64,000 nucleotides of DNA from Sphingomonas sp. Leaf407 (GCF_001425385.1 NZ_LMQO01000003.1:496001-560000); one strand, 5' to 3'. Shown: positions 9,181-17,766, numbered from the stretch's first letter. The notes: a model not told the origin generated them from the letters alone. A program made the numbers and translations.

Positions 9181-9245
9181 CCGGCTCTCCTCAGGGATTT
9201 GCGCCTAGGTGCGCGAAAGGACGAAAGAGCGCAACGCCCCCCCGC

Positions 9246-9343
9246 CGTCATTCCGGCGAAGGCCGGAATCCACGGACACGCAACGCCCGCGCCTCCATCG
9301 ATACGGTCCGTATCCATGGATTCCGGCCTTCGCCGGAATGACG
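9246..9343. repeat. inverted pair of REP hairpins (REPIN-like)
   Basis: CGTCATTCCGGCGAAGGCC... at 9246-9275 and its inverted copy ...GGCCTTCGCCGGAATGACG at 9314-9343 are separated by 38 bases. Each unit is itself a hairpin (ATTCCGGC / GCCGGAAT, short loop). A related hairpin is at 46155-46182. Two inverted REP units around a spacer is the usual REPIN layout. It lies between divergent DUF3089 and coaX genes. Confidence 0.8.
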
Positions 9344-9427
9344 AGCGGCGTGCAACCCTTGTCCCCACCGCCCACATTCTCTAGGCGGGTAGGCGCAAGC
9401 GCCCGTCGGGCGCCCCCGGGAACCCCA

Positions 9428-10222
9428 ATGCTGCTCGCGATCGACGCCGGCAATACGAACGTGGTCTGCGCGCTGGTCGACGGCGACACCATCGTCGCGC
9501 GCTGGCGCATCGCCACCGATCCGAGGCGCACCGCCGATGAATATGCCGTCTGGCTCAGCCAGTTGCTGGCGCTCGACGGGCGCGACCGGTCGTGCATCGA
9601 CGGCGTCATCATCGGCACCGTCGTGCCCCGCGCGCTCCACAATCTCGAAGTGCTGGCGTCCAAATATTTCGGCGTGACCGCGCTGGTCGCCGGACGCGGC
9701 ACCGCCGATTACGGCATCGCGCTCGACGTCGACGAACCCCATGCGGTGGGTGCCGACCGCGCGCTCAACGCCATCGCCGCGCATGCGGCGCACCCCGGCG
9801 ACCTGATCGTCGTCGATTTCGGCACGGCGGCCACCTTCGACGTCGTCGACTATACCGGCGCGTACAAGGGCGGGATCATCGCGCCGGGCATCAACCTGTC
9901 GCTCGACGCGCTCGTCACCGCCGCCGCGAAGCTGCCGCGCATCGCCATCGAGGCCCCGGCGACCACCTCGGTCATCGGACGCAATACGGTGGACCAGATG
10001 CACATCGGCATCTATTGGGGCTATATCGCGATGATCGAGGGGCTGGTCGCGCGCATGAAGGCCGAGATCGGCCGACCCGTGCGCGTGATCGCTACCGGCG
10101 GCCTCGCCATCCTGTTCGAGAAACACACGCAGGTGTTCGATCGCGTAGAACAGGACCTGACCATCACGGGACTGGCGATGCTGTGGCGCCGAACCCATAT
10201 GTCCCGAGCAAACAGCGACTGA
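9428..10222 (+). CDS. coaX: type III pantothenate kinase
   Basis: 264 residues. It phosphorylates pantothenate, the first step of coenzyme A synthesis. ASKHA-fold signatures are [11 protein letters not shown] (phosphate 1), [12 protein letters not shown] (about 108-118), [13 protein letters not shown] (about 128-140) and the terminal IATGGLA. The start at 9428 is the ATG opening this motif. Gene order coaX - ribonuclease J - DUF1467 is typical of alphaproteobacteria. The stop is 44 bases before the rnj GTG start. Confidence 0.95.
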   Translation: MLLAIDAGNTNVVCALVDGDTIVARWRIATDPRRTADEYAVWLSQLLALDGRDRSCIDGVIIGTVVPRALHNLEVLASKYFGVTALVAGRGTADYGIALDVDEPHAVGADRALNAIAAHAAHPGDLIVVDFGTAATFDVVDYTGAYKGGIIAPGINLSLDALVTAAAKLPRIAIEAPATTSVIGRNTVDQMHIGIYWGYIAMIEGLVARMKAEIGRPVRVIATGGLAILFEKHTQVFDRVEQDLTITGLAMLWRRTHMSRANSD

Positions 10223-10266
10223 AACCAAGACCCTCGCGAATAGGCGCGAGTTTAGAAAGAGACTTA

Positions 10267-11907
10267 GTGACCCCAAAGAAAGAACTGCTCTTCGTCGCGC
10301 TCGGCGGATCGGGCGAGATCGGCATGAACGTCAACCTGTACGGCACCGCCGGCAAATGGCTGATGGTCGATTGCGGCGTGACCTTCGCCGACCCGGCCTA
10401 CCCCGGCATCGACGTGATGCTCCCCGACCTCCAGTTCATCGAGGAACGCGGCGACCAGCTCACCGGCATCGTCATCACCCACGGGCATGAGGACCATATC
10501 GGCGCGCTGCCGTATCTCGCCGCCGATCTCGGCGTGCCGATCTACGCCACGCCGTTCACCGCCGGCCTCATCCGCGGCAAGCTGGACGAGGAAGGCATTT
10601 CCGACCGCGTGAAACTGAAGATCGTGCAACTGGGCGGCGACGTGAAGGTCGGCCCGTTCGGCGTGCGCTTCGTGCCGATGGCGCATTCGATTCCCGAGGC
10701 GACCGCGCTGGTCATCGACACCCCGCACGGCAAAATCTTCCATTCGGGCGACTGGAAGCTCGACCGCGAACCGATGGTCGCCACCCCGGCGACCCCCGAG
10801 GAACTCACCGCGATCGGTGACGAGGGCATCCTCGCGCTGGTGTGCGATTCGACCAACGTGTTCAACAACGAAGCCTCGGGCTCCGAAGCCGATGTGCGGC
10901 AGGGCCTGTTCGAGCAGGTATCCTCGGCCAAGGGCCGCCGGGTGATGGTGACGAGCTTCGCCTCGAACGCCGCGCGGCTCCACACGCTGGGGCAGGTCGC
11001 GCGCGATACCAACCGCAAGATCTGCGTCGCGGGCCGCTCGCTCGACCGCATCCTGAAGGTCGCCAAGGCCACCGGCTACCTCAAGGACTTCCCGCAGCCG
11101 GTCGATTACGACACCGCGATGCGCCTGCCGCGCGATCAGGTGCTCATCATCGCCACCGGCGGGCAGGGCGAACAGCGCGCGGCACTCGCCCGCGTCGCCA
11201 ACCGCGAACACCAGTTGTCGCTCGAAGCGGGCGACCGGGTGATCTTCTCGTCCAAGCAGATTCCCGGCAACGAAGTCGCGATCGGCCGCATCCAGAATCA
11301 GCTCGCCGCCGCCGGCATCGAGATGATTACCGATCGTCAGGCGCACGTCCACGTCTCGGGCCATCCCGGCCGCCCCGAACTGGCCAAGCTCTATAAATGG
11401 ATCCGGCCCAAGGTGCTTGTGCCGGTCCATGGCGAGATGCGCCACCTGATGGAACATGCCCGCTACGGTCTGTCGCAGGGCGTCGGCCAGACGCTGGTCC
11501 AGACCAACGGCGACATCGTGCGGCTTGCGCCGGGCAATGCGACCAAGATCGGCAAGGCCGTGGTCGGTCGTCTGGCGCTCGACGGCGACGTGATCCTGCC
11601 GGCCGAGGGCAGCACGATCAACGAACGGCGCAAGCTCGCCGCGTTCGGCCATATGTCGGTCGCGGTCGCGGTCGATCGCCGGGGCCAATTGGTCGGTGAT
11701 CCGCAGATCCGCGTGCAGGGCGTGCCGGTCGAGGAAGACCGCGAACCCTTCCTCGAGGAAGCGGTCGACGCCGCCGCCGAGGCGGTGAACGCCAAGAGCC
11801 GTGAACGCGGCAAGCTTCCGGAAGCGATCCGGCTGGCGGTCCGCCGCGTGGCGACGCGCTGGACCGGCAAGAAGCCGGTGGTCGACGTCCTCATCATCAA
11901 CGCCTGA
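10267..11907 (+). CDS. rnj: ribonuclease J
   Basis: 546 residues of the beta-CASP metallo-beta-lactamase family, a 5'-3' exo- and endoribonuclease for rRNA maturation and mRNA turnover. The zinc motif HGHEDHIGA lies at about 72-80, with SGDWKLD, the CDSTN motif, beta-CASP motifs (TSFASNAAR, SGHPGRPEL) and VPVHGEMRHL later. The start is a GTG at 10267 behind an AGAAAGAG-like ribosome binding site; this gives the family's usual N-terminus (TPKKELLFVALGGSGEIGMN). A 6-bp hairpin (10233-10250) lies just upstream. Confidence 0.95.
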   Translation: MTPKKELLFVALGGSGEIGMNVNLYGTAGKWLMVDCGVTFADPAYPGIDVMLPDLQFIEERGDQLTGIVITHGHEDHIGALPYLAADLGVPIYATPFTAGLIRGKLDEEGISDRVKLKIVQLGGDVKVGPFGVRFVPMAHSIPEATALVIDTPHGKIFHSGDWKLDREPMVATPATPEELTAIGDEGILALVCDSTNVFNNEASGSEADVRQGLFEQVSSAKGRRVMVTSFASNAARLHTLGQVARDTNRKICVAGRSLDRILKVAKATGYLKDFPQPVDYDTAMRLPRDQVLIIATGGQGEQRAALARVANREHQLSLEAGDRVIFSSKQIPGNEVAIGRIQNQLAAAGIEMITDRQAHVHVSGHPGRPELAKLYKWIRPKVLVPVHGEMRHLMEHARYGLSQGVGQTLVQTNGDIVRLAPGNATKIGKAVVGRLALDGDVILPAEGSTINERRKLAAFGHMSVAVAVDRRGQLVGDPQIRVQGVPVEEDREPFLEEAVDAAAEAVNAKSRERGKLPEAIRLAVRRVATRWTGKKPVVDVLIINA

Positions 11908-11927
11908 CGACGGGGAGGGGCGGGCGC

Positions 11928-12191
11928 ATGGCATGGCAGTCGGCGCTCGCCATCTGGATGCTGTTCTGGGTACTGGCGATGTTCCTCGTCCTGCCCTTCG
12001 GCATCCGCACCACCCACGAAGCCGGCGAACCCCCCGTCGCGGGCCAGGCCGACAGCGCCCCCGCCGGCTTCCGACTCCGCCCGATCCTCTGGCGCACGAC
12101 CATCGTGTCGCTGGTGCTGTTCGGCGCGTTCTACCTGAACTACGTCTACGGCTGGGTCACGTCCGACATGCTGGACTATTATAACGGGTGA
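11928..12191 (+). CDS. DUF1467 family small membrane protein
   Basis: 87 residues with two membrane segments (about 6-26 and 54-74) separated by a polar loop. FLVLPFGIRTTHEAGE is the family hallmark and the GFRLRPILWRTT segment precedes the second helix. DUF1467 proteins are small alphaproteobacterial inner-membrane proteins of unknown function, regularly encoded behind rnj as here (20 bases after its stop). The stop overlaps a possible GTG start of the next ORF. Confidence 0.85.
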   Translation: MAWQSALAIWMLFWVLAMFLVLPFGIRTTHEAGEPPVAGQADSAPAGFRLRPILWRTTIVSLVLFGAFYLNYVYGWVTSDMLDYYNG

Positions 12192-12415
12192 GGGGGGCGG
12201 CGGTGCATTCGACCGTCAGCAAATATTGGCGTATAGCCGTCGCGCTTGCGCCCAGCATCGTGCTCGGCGCGGTAATGCGGCCGTGGTTACAGGCATTCGG
12301 ATACAGCCGGCTGGAATCGCTCGTTATCCGGTGCGCTGCTGGCGTGGCCGTAGCGATAGTCCTCTTGTGGTTGATGGACCGCCTACTGCCCGGGTCGAGG
12401 AATAATTTGGAATAA
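12188..12415 (+). CDS. hypothetical small membrane protein
   Basis: 75 residues from a GTG at 12188 overlapping the DUF1467 stop, or 70 from a GTG at 12203 placed behind a GAGGGGGG purine stretch. Hydrophobic segments lie at about 14-30 and 43-62, and the C-terminus is charged (MDRLLPGSRNNLE). Base composition is visibly less GC-rich than the genes before it, and the ORF sits at the edge of a patch that includes a broken GNAT gene. I recognise no family; it could be a recent or strain-specific gene. Confidence 0.45.
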   Translation: MRGAAVHSTVSKYWRIAVALAPSIVLGAVMRPWLQAFGYSRLESLVIRCAAGVAVAIVLLWLMDRLLPGSRNNLE

Positions 12416-12442
12416 TATCCGCTCGACCGAACTGGATCACCT

Positions 12443-12904
12443 TCACCGAACCACATACGCCTTCTGTACGATGCCCACCGGCTCCCGATACGTCCGGAAC
12501 CCCATCGCCTCGTATTAGCGCAGACCGGACGCATTATCCGCCGCGATACAGGCGTCGATTGTCTCCAGCCCCGCCTGTTCCGCCGCCTCGCGGCTGGAAC
12601 GGAACAGCGCGCTGCCGACGCCCTGCCGGTGCGCACGCGGGCTGATGTGCGTACCGATGATGCCCCATCCTTCGGGCACGTCGTACCGGTTGCCGCCTTC
12701 TGCGCGGAGCAGCGACTGGAAGCCGACGACCTCGCCGGCAGCGTCGATCGCCACCGTGCAACGGATGCTGGCGGGGTTTGCCAGATACTGCCGGATCACG
12801 AATGCCTCGTCGCTGGGGCGTTCGCCGCCGGTATGCTCGATGACCTCGCGCAGCACCCGGCACAGGGCGGCGGCATCGCTGGTTGATGCCAGGCGCGTAT
12901 CCAT
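12443..12904 (-). pseudogene. GNAT acetyltransferase interrupted by an in-frame TAA
   Basis: The open part (12515-12904) encodes 129 residues of a GNAT domain, including the acetyl-CoA loop region RAHRQGVGSALF and DACIAADNASGLR. Reading on in the same frame past the TAA at 12515-12517 gives YEAMGFRTYREPVGIVQKA and VVR, then TGA at 12443. This is the expected GNAT C-terminus, and relatives normally read SGLRYYEAMGF, so one Tyr codon appears to have become TAA. Without the stop the protein would be about 153 residues. It is either a fresh pseudogene, a truncated enzyme, or a sequencing error. Confidence 0.85.
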
Positions 12905-13123
12905 GGTCTTCCTCCCGATCGACCATCGCGGTCCGATGGTTCGACTGTCCTACACGCCCCGCAGGTGACAGAATATTATGATCCCGCTCTTTCCGATCGT
13001 ACACCCCGCCCGAACTGCAGGCTGCGCCGGCCGGTGTAAGAAACCTGCGACAAGTCATTGATTCTGGGTAAACGCAGTACCGCCGAAACGACGCTATTGT
13101 GTAAACTTTGTAAACTTTGCCGC
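12905..13123. other. intergenic gap with a tandem 9-bp repeat
   Basis: This 219-base gap separates the GNAT 5' end from the 3' end of the ATP-grasp gene and is relatively AT-rich. The unit TGTAAACTT occurs twice in perfect tandem at 13100-13117. I see no ORF or RNA gene. The repeat could be an operator or simple slippage. Confidence 0.4.
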
Positions 13124-14206
13124 CTATCCGGCCACCCACCGCGCCGCTAGCATCGCCAGCAACAGATCGGCGTACTCCCAACCATCTGCCTGCGCCGCGA
13201 TCGCCGACAGGCAATCCTGATCGTCGCGCCCCGGCCGTCCCGGACCGGTCATGTTAGGCTTCATGTTGAGGTCGAACAGATGGAAGTTTCCACCGGCATC
13301 TGCCCGGCAATCGATGCGGATCGCGCTGCGCGACCCGACCATCGCCGCCGCCGCCTCGCACGCCGCGACCATTGCCACCACCGCCGGCTCGTCCATCCGC
13401 GCTGCGGCAATTGCCACGCTGTTCGCGCTCACCGGCACGTCGCCATTATACGGCGCGACGCCACCGCGCTGATCGAACCGCAGCACCGGGCGCAGCGCAT
13501 GCTGCCCTCCGGCCACCCGCCCGTCGGGTCGGGGCGCGTCCGGCGGCAGGACGGTGATCGTCATCTCCTCACCCGGCAGATAGGCCTCTACCATCAGCAT
13601 GTCGCCGAACGTCGCCGCCGCGATCAACACCCCGGCCGCTGCCACCAGTCCGGGCAGATCCACAACCAGCGTCACTCCCTGGCTGCCACGCCCGCGTACC
13701 GGCTTCACGATCAACGGAAACGCCATGCCCCGCGCGGCGATCGCCCCGGCGACGCCGTCCAGCGCGACCACCCCAGGCCGGGCGCTACCGCTCAACAGGA
13801 ACGATCCCGCCACTGGCAACCCGGCGTCGCCTAGCATGCGATTGGTGGCGAACTTGTCGTCGAACCGCTGCATCGCCGCCGGTTCCTGCCCAACGATGCC
13901 GACCGGCGCCCGCACCTGCTCCAGCGGATGCCCCGCGAACAGCACGGTATTGGCCCAGATCGTGTCCGCCCCTGCCGCAATCGCCGCCGCGATACCCGCA
14001 GCGGTATCGGGAAACACCCAGTCGAGCGCCACCGCCGGATCGGGTGCCGCGACCGGCGTCGCGACCGTTACGCCCCGCCCCCGCAGCGCGACGGCGATGT
14101 CGGCCCCGCCATCCGAATAGCCGCCGGGCTTGGCATCCTTGCGCAATCCGTCGATCACCGGTGGCGGCAGCGCTTGGTACAGGATCGCGACGCAACGCTG
14201 GGTCAC
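13124..14206 (-). CDS. orphan ATP-grasp ligase (D-Ala-D-Ala ligase-like fold)
   Basis: 360 residues. ATP-grasp signatures are FPLIVKPVRGRGSQGVTLV (nucleotide-binding Lys and Gly-rich loop, about 165-183), a VEAYLPGEEMTITVL segment, and the metal-binding end IRIDCRADAGGNFHLFDLN followed by MKPNMTG. The substrate cannot be read. I prefer a GTG start at 14206 because a strong GGAGGT site lies 7 bases upstream; an ATG at 14263, one base beyond the previous gene's stop, would add 19 residues. It follows the coiled-coil gene on the same strand. Peptide or amino-acid ligation is a guess. Confidence 0.8.
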   Translation of the reverse strand: MTQRCVAILYQALPPPVIDGLRKDAKPGGYSDGGADIAVALRGRGVTVATPVAAPDPAVALDWVFPDTAAGIAAAIAAGADTIWANTVLFAGHPLEQVRAPVGIVGQEPAAMQRFDDKFATNRMLGDAGLPVAGSFLLSGSARPGVVALDGVAGAIAARGMAFPLIVKPVRGRGSQGVTLVVDLPGLVAAAGVLIAAATFGDMLMVEAYLPGEEMTITVLPPDAPRPDGRVAGGQHALRPVLRFDQRGGVAPYNGDVPVSANSVAIAAARMDEPAVVAMVAACEAAAAMVGSRSAIRIDCRADAGGNFHLFDLNMKPNMTGPGRPGRDDQDCLSAIAAQADGWEYADLLLAMLAARWVAG

Positions 14207-14263
14207 AAGGGGCACCTCCGCTTCGGAATGGTGCCCGCCTACCCCTCGGGCGTTATCTGTCAA

Positions 14264-17200
14264 TCAGTTACGCAACCGCTCGATCGCCTGCGCCAGCACG
14301 ACGTACAGCTTGCCCATGTCCGACGACAGCAACGTCACCCCCATCGACGATCCGTCGCGCAAACTCAGCACCTGCCGCAGCATCGCCTCGAAATCATGGA
14401 TGTAGCGGTTCACCTGATCGCTGAACCCCTCGTCGCCGTCGTACAGCAGCGCGATGTCACGCGCCTCCGCCCCCTCGACCAGCCGCACCGCGCGCCTTGT
14501 GAACACGCCCCGGTCGCCCTTCAGATACGCGGCCCATGCCGTGTCCGACACATCGGTGGACAGCGACTTGGCGATGTCGATCGACGCCGAATTCATCGCC
14601 TCGATCAACGTCGTTACCCGGCGGGAGAATTGCTCGCTGTCGGCCACTTCACGCTCGGCGCGCGCGGCGGCCATCCGGGTTTCCAGCTCCTCGCCGGTTT
14701 CAGTGATCTTGACCATCTGTCGCGACAATCGCTCGCCCGCCTCGATCGCAGAGGCGACCGCCTGATTGGCGATCGACGACAGTTCCGCCACCTGATTGGT
14801 GACGGCGCGGTCGACCGCATTGGCCAGCGCGCGCGTCCCCTGCGCCTCCAGATCGCGGGCGACGTCGGGCAGCACCTTGGCCAGCGTCTGCCGCGCCTTG
14901 GCGCTGGCGCTCTCGGCGGTATCGCGGATGCGCAGCATCGCTTCGGACAGGCGCGGCGCGGCATCCTCGGCGAAGCGCACGGTGGTCGCGATCGTCTCGT
15001 CCGCGATCTCGCGGACCTCGGAAATCCGGTCCTTGCCCAGATCTAGCGTGTCGAGCAGCTTCTGCTGCACGTTCGTCAGTGTCTCGCGCTGCATGTCGAC
15101 CACGCCGGCGATCGCCTCGATCGCCTCATGCGTGCTCTCGGCCGCCGTGACCAGCGCCAGCAGCTCGGGCTTGGCGCGTGCCACGATGTCGCGGCTGGCC
15201 GTGACCCGCGTGTCGAGCCGGTCGAGCGCGCCGGGCAGCGTCTCGTCCATCTCGCGCGCGGCGGCATCCAGCGCGGTCAGCACCTCCTCGGCGGTCCTGA
15301 CCACGCGGCGCGCGGTTTCGTCGTTGCCGTCCAGTGCCTCGGTCAGTGCATCGGCGACCTGGCTCAGCACCTCGATCGATCCCGCGACCGCCTGCACCCG
15401 CTCGACGCCGCTGACGCGCAGCGCATCGAACTTTTCATCGAACCCGGTCAGCCCGTCGTCGAGCATCGCCAGCAGCGCCTCGCCATCGCGGCGTCGTTCG
15501 GCCAGCCGCGCCTCGATCGTGCCGGCGATCGACTGGATCCGCTCGATCCCGTCGTGGCGCATCGTCTCGAACCGGCTGTCGAACGCATCCAGTCCTTCGC
15601 CCAGCGTCGCGAGCATCGCCTCGCTGTCGCGTCGCCGTTCGGCCAGTCGTTCGTCGATCGCGTTGGACAATGCCTGTACCCGTGCGATGCCCTGCGCCTC
15701 GATCGCCGCGAACTGCGCGTCGAAGCTTTCCAGTCCTTGTCCCAGCGTCGCGAACATCGCCTCGCCATCGCGCTGGCGCTCGGCCAGCCGTTCGGCAATC
15801 GCGTCGGAAGCCGCCTGCGCGCGGGAGATGCCATGCGACTGGACCGCCGCGAACTGCGCGTCGAAGCTTTCGAGTCCTTGACCCAGCGTTTCAAACATCG
15901 CCTCACCGTCACGCTGCCGTTCGGCCAGCCGCTCGCCGATCGCGTCGGACGCCGCCTGCGCGCGGGCGATCCCGTGCGACTGGACCGCCGCGAACTGCGC
16001 GTCGAAGCTTTCGAGTCCCTGACCCAGCGTCTCGAACATCGCCTCGCCGTCACGCCGTCGCTCGGCCAGCCGCTCGCCGATCGCGTCGGAAGCCGCCTGC
16101 GCGCGGGCGATGCCATGCGACTGGACCGCCGCGAACTGCGCGTCGAAGCTTTCAAGCCCCTGACCCAGCGTCTCGAACATCGCCTCGCCGTCCCGCCGTC
16201 GTTCGGCCAGCCGCTCGCCGATCGCGTCGGACACCGCCTGCGCCCGGGCGATGCCCTGCGTTTCGACGGCGGCGAACCGCTCGTCGAACGCGCCGAGGCC
16301 GGTCTGCAACGTCGCCAGCAGCGCCTCGCTGTCGCGCCGCCGCTCGTCGATCTGCCCGGCCAGCGTGCGGATCGCCCCGTCGATCTGGCCCATGCGCTCG
16401 GCGAGCTGGTCGGCCCCCTCGCGCCCGGCGCGCTCGATCGCCGCGCCATTGGCCTCGATCATCGCGATCGTCGCATCGCCCTGCGCGGTGATCGCCTTGC
16501 GCGATTCGTCGATCGCATTGGCCGCCCGGTCGAGCACCTCGTCGATCGCGCCCGACATGGTGCCGATGACCGATTCGAGCCGCGTGCCGGCACTCTCGCT
16601 GGTGGCTTCCATCCGTGCGATATGCGCTGCCAGCCGCTGCGCCGCGCCGCCCGCGACCTCGTCTGCATCGCGGCCGCGTTGCGCCACCGCCGCCAGCGCG
16701 GCGTCGAGCGCGGCGATCCGTTCGCTGGCGGCAAGACCGGTCGCCTCCAGCCGCTGCGAGATCGATTCGGTTTCGGCATGCGCGCGCGGCAACGTGTCGA
16801 GCAGCGTGCCCAGCCGATGTTCGGCATGCGTCGCCGCGAGGGTCAGCGCCTCGGTCGTCATGTCGATCGCCGCGACCTGCTCGGCGATGCCGGCACGGAC
16901 GCCGCGCAGCCGGTCGGTCGCGCCTTCGCCCAGCATCATCAACTGCCCGGTATGCTCGGCCAGTTCGCTGCGCGATTCGGCGATGCTGCGCCGGACGGTC
17001 GCCACGACCTGTTCCAGCGCCAGCGCCTCGCTCCGCATCGCCTGCGCGGTGGCGGTGAAGCGGCGCGCTTCCGATCGGCTACCCTGGCGTAGCAACAGCC
17101 AGACGATCCCGATCAGCAACGGCGGCACGCACAGCGCGGCGACGAACGACGACAGTTCGACCGGCTGTAACCGCCCGAGCGTCGCCCCGGCCCACACCAG

Positions 17201-17389
17201 CATGCCGCCGACCCATGCGATGACCGCAACCATCGCCAGCGTCGGCGCGATCCATTCGCGCGGCATGGGTTCAGGCTCCAGCGGCGCTTCGGCCAGCCAG
17301 TGCGGTGCTTCGTCCTGCTCGACGAACCTGTCGTCGTCGGCGTCGTGGTGCGAGTGTTCCCGCAGCCCGCTAATCGTGCCCCCGTTCAT
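14264..17389 (-). CDS. large two-TM coiled-coil protein with seven 47-residue tandem repeats (TipN-like architecture)
   Basis: 1041 residues from the ATG at 17389. An acidic/His-rich cytoplasmic head (1-45) is followed by two membrane helices (about 47-69 and 79-101) and some 900 residues of Ala/Glu/Arg-rich heptads. Residues ~340-668 are seven tandem 47-residue units (SDAIGERLAERRRDGEAMF... type), units 2 and 3 identical; four carry AAGCTT exactly 141 bp apart (15723, 15864, 16005, 16146). The C-terminal ~150 residues look globular (VSDTAWAAYLKGDRGVFTRR). Caulobacter TipN, a polarity landmark, has the same two-TM plus long coiled-coil layout; homology is not proven. The 17390-17469 promoter region has a CtrA-like box. 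Confidence 0.85.
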   Translation of the reverse strand: MNGGTISGLREHSHHDADDDRFVEQDEAPHWLAEAPLEPEPMPREWIAPTLAMVAVIAWVGGMLVWAGATLGRLQPVELSSFVAALCVPPLLIGIVWLLLRQGSRSEARRFTATAQAMRSEALALEQVVATVRRSIAESRSELAEHTGQLMMLGEGATDRLRGVRAGIAEQVAAIDMTTEALTLAATHAEHRLGTLLDTLPRAHAETESISQRLEATGLAASERIAALDAALAAVAQRGRDADEVAGGAAQRLAAHIARMEATSESAGTRLESVIGTMSGAIDEVLDRAANAIDESRKAITAQGDATIAMIEANGAAIERAGREGADQLAERMGQIDGAIRTLAGQIDERRRDSEALLATLQTGLGAFDERFAAVETQGIARAQAVSDAIGERLAERRRDGEAMFETLGQGLESFDAQFAAVQSHGIARAQAASDAIGERLAERRRDGEAMFETLGQGLESFDAQFAAVQSHGIARAQAASDAIGERLAERQRDGEAMFETLGQGLESFDAQFAAVQSHGISRAQAASDAIAERLAERQRDGEAMFATLGQGLESFDAQFAAIEAQGIARVQALSNAIDERLAERRRDSEAMLATLGEGLDAFDSRFETMRHDGIERIQSIAGTIEARLAERRRDGEALLAMLDDGLTGFDEKFDALRVSGVERVQAVAGSIEVLSQVADALTEALDGNDETARRVVRTAEEVLTALDAAAREMDETLPGALDRLDTRVTASRDIVARAKPELLALVTAAESTHEAIEAIAGVVDMQRETLTNVQQKLLDTLDLGKDRISEVREIADETIATTVRFAEDAAPRLSEAMLRIRDTAESASAKARQTLAKVLPDVARDLEAQGTRALANAVDRAVTNQVAELSSIANQAVASAIEAGERLSRQMVKITETGEELETRMAAARAEREVADSEQFSRRVTTLIEAMNSASIDIAKSLSTDVSDTAWAAYLKGDRGVFTRRAVRLVEGAEARDIALLYDGDEGFSDQVNRYIHDFEAMLRQVLSLRDGSSMGVTLLSSDMGKLYVVLAQAIERLRN
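15385..16375 (-). repeat. seven tandem 141-bp coding repeats
   Basis: In-frame repeats inside the coiled-coil gene with period exactly 141 bp (47 codons). The central four units carry the same AAGCTT at 15723, 15864, 16005 and 16146, while outer units have diverged at both DNA and protein level. This pattern suggests recent duplication in the middle of the array. Copy number may vary between strains and may be collapsed in short-read assemblies. Confidence 0.9.
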
Positions 17390-17431
17390 ATGCAGGCGCT
17401 TATCATGATCGATCGGGGCAGGACAGATGCC

Positions 17432-17447
17432 GTAACGTTCGCTTAAC
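17432..17447. promoter_or_regulatory. CtrA-like box between coiled-coil and Hpt-like genes
   Basis: GTAA (17432-17435), seven bases, TTAAC (17443-17447). It matches the TTAA-N7-TTAAC consensus with one mismatch. It sits in the 80-bp divergent promoter region, 43 bases before the coiled-coil ATG and 23 before the Hpt-like ATG. Motif-based only. Confidence 0.35.
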
Positions 17448-17469
17448 CTTCGGCGCTTACGCTTTTCGC

Positions 17470-17760
17470 ATGGTCTATGATCCCGGGGCGATCGACGCGA
17501 CACTGGCGGCAGCGGTGGGGGACGAACCCTCGCTGATCGCCGAATTGCGCGGTGCGTTTCTGGACAGCACCCACCGCGCGCTCGCCGCGCTTGAGGCGGC
17601 CGGTGCCGACGAATGGGCCAATGCCGCCTTTCGTTTGAAGGGCTTGGCCGCCAGTTTCGGGGCGGTGCAGTTGATGACTCTCGCCGGGGAAGCCGCCGGC
17701 CATCCGCCGGGGGACGCCGCGATGCTGCGTCGCCTCAACCGCGCCGTCGCCCAGCTCTGA
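17470..17760 (+). CDS. Hpt-domain-like protein lacking the phospho-accepting histidine
   Basis: 96 residues, all-helical. The segment NAAFRLKGLAASFGAVQL (about 51-68) lines up with the Hpt signature AHxLKGxAxxxGA, but the His position is Phe54, so phosphotransfer is not expected. A genuine domain is suggested by length, the LKG motif and the terminal helices. Known His-less Hpt folds serve as binding or inhibitory modules. It is divergent from the coiled-coil gene (80-bp gap) and convergent with the GT39-like gene, whose stop is 6 bases away. Confidence 0.65.
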   Translation: MVYDPGAIDATLAAAVGDEPSLIAELRGAFLDSTHRALAALEAAGADEWANAAFRLKGLAASFGAVQLMTLAGEAAGHPPGDAAMLRRLNRAVAQL

Positions 17761-17766
17761 GCGTCG

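Noticed and set aside
15385..16375. Regular 141-bp repeats as a CRISPR-like or satellite array
   Set aside because: The repeats are contiguous without unique spacers and stay in frame inside a coiled-coil gene; no cas genes.
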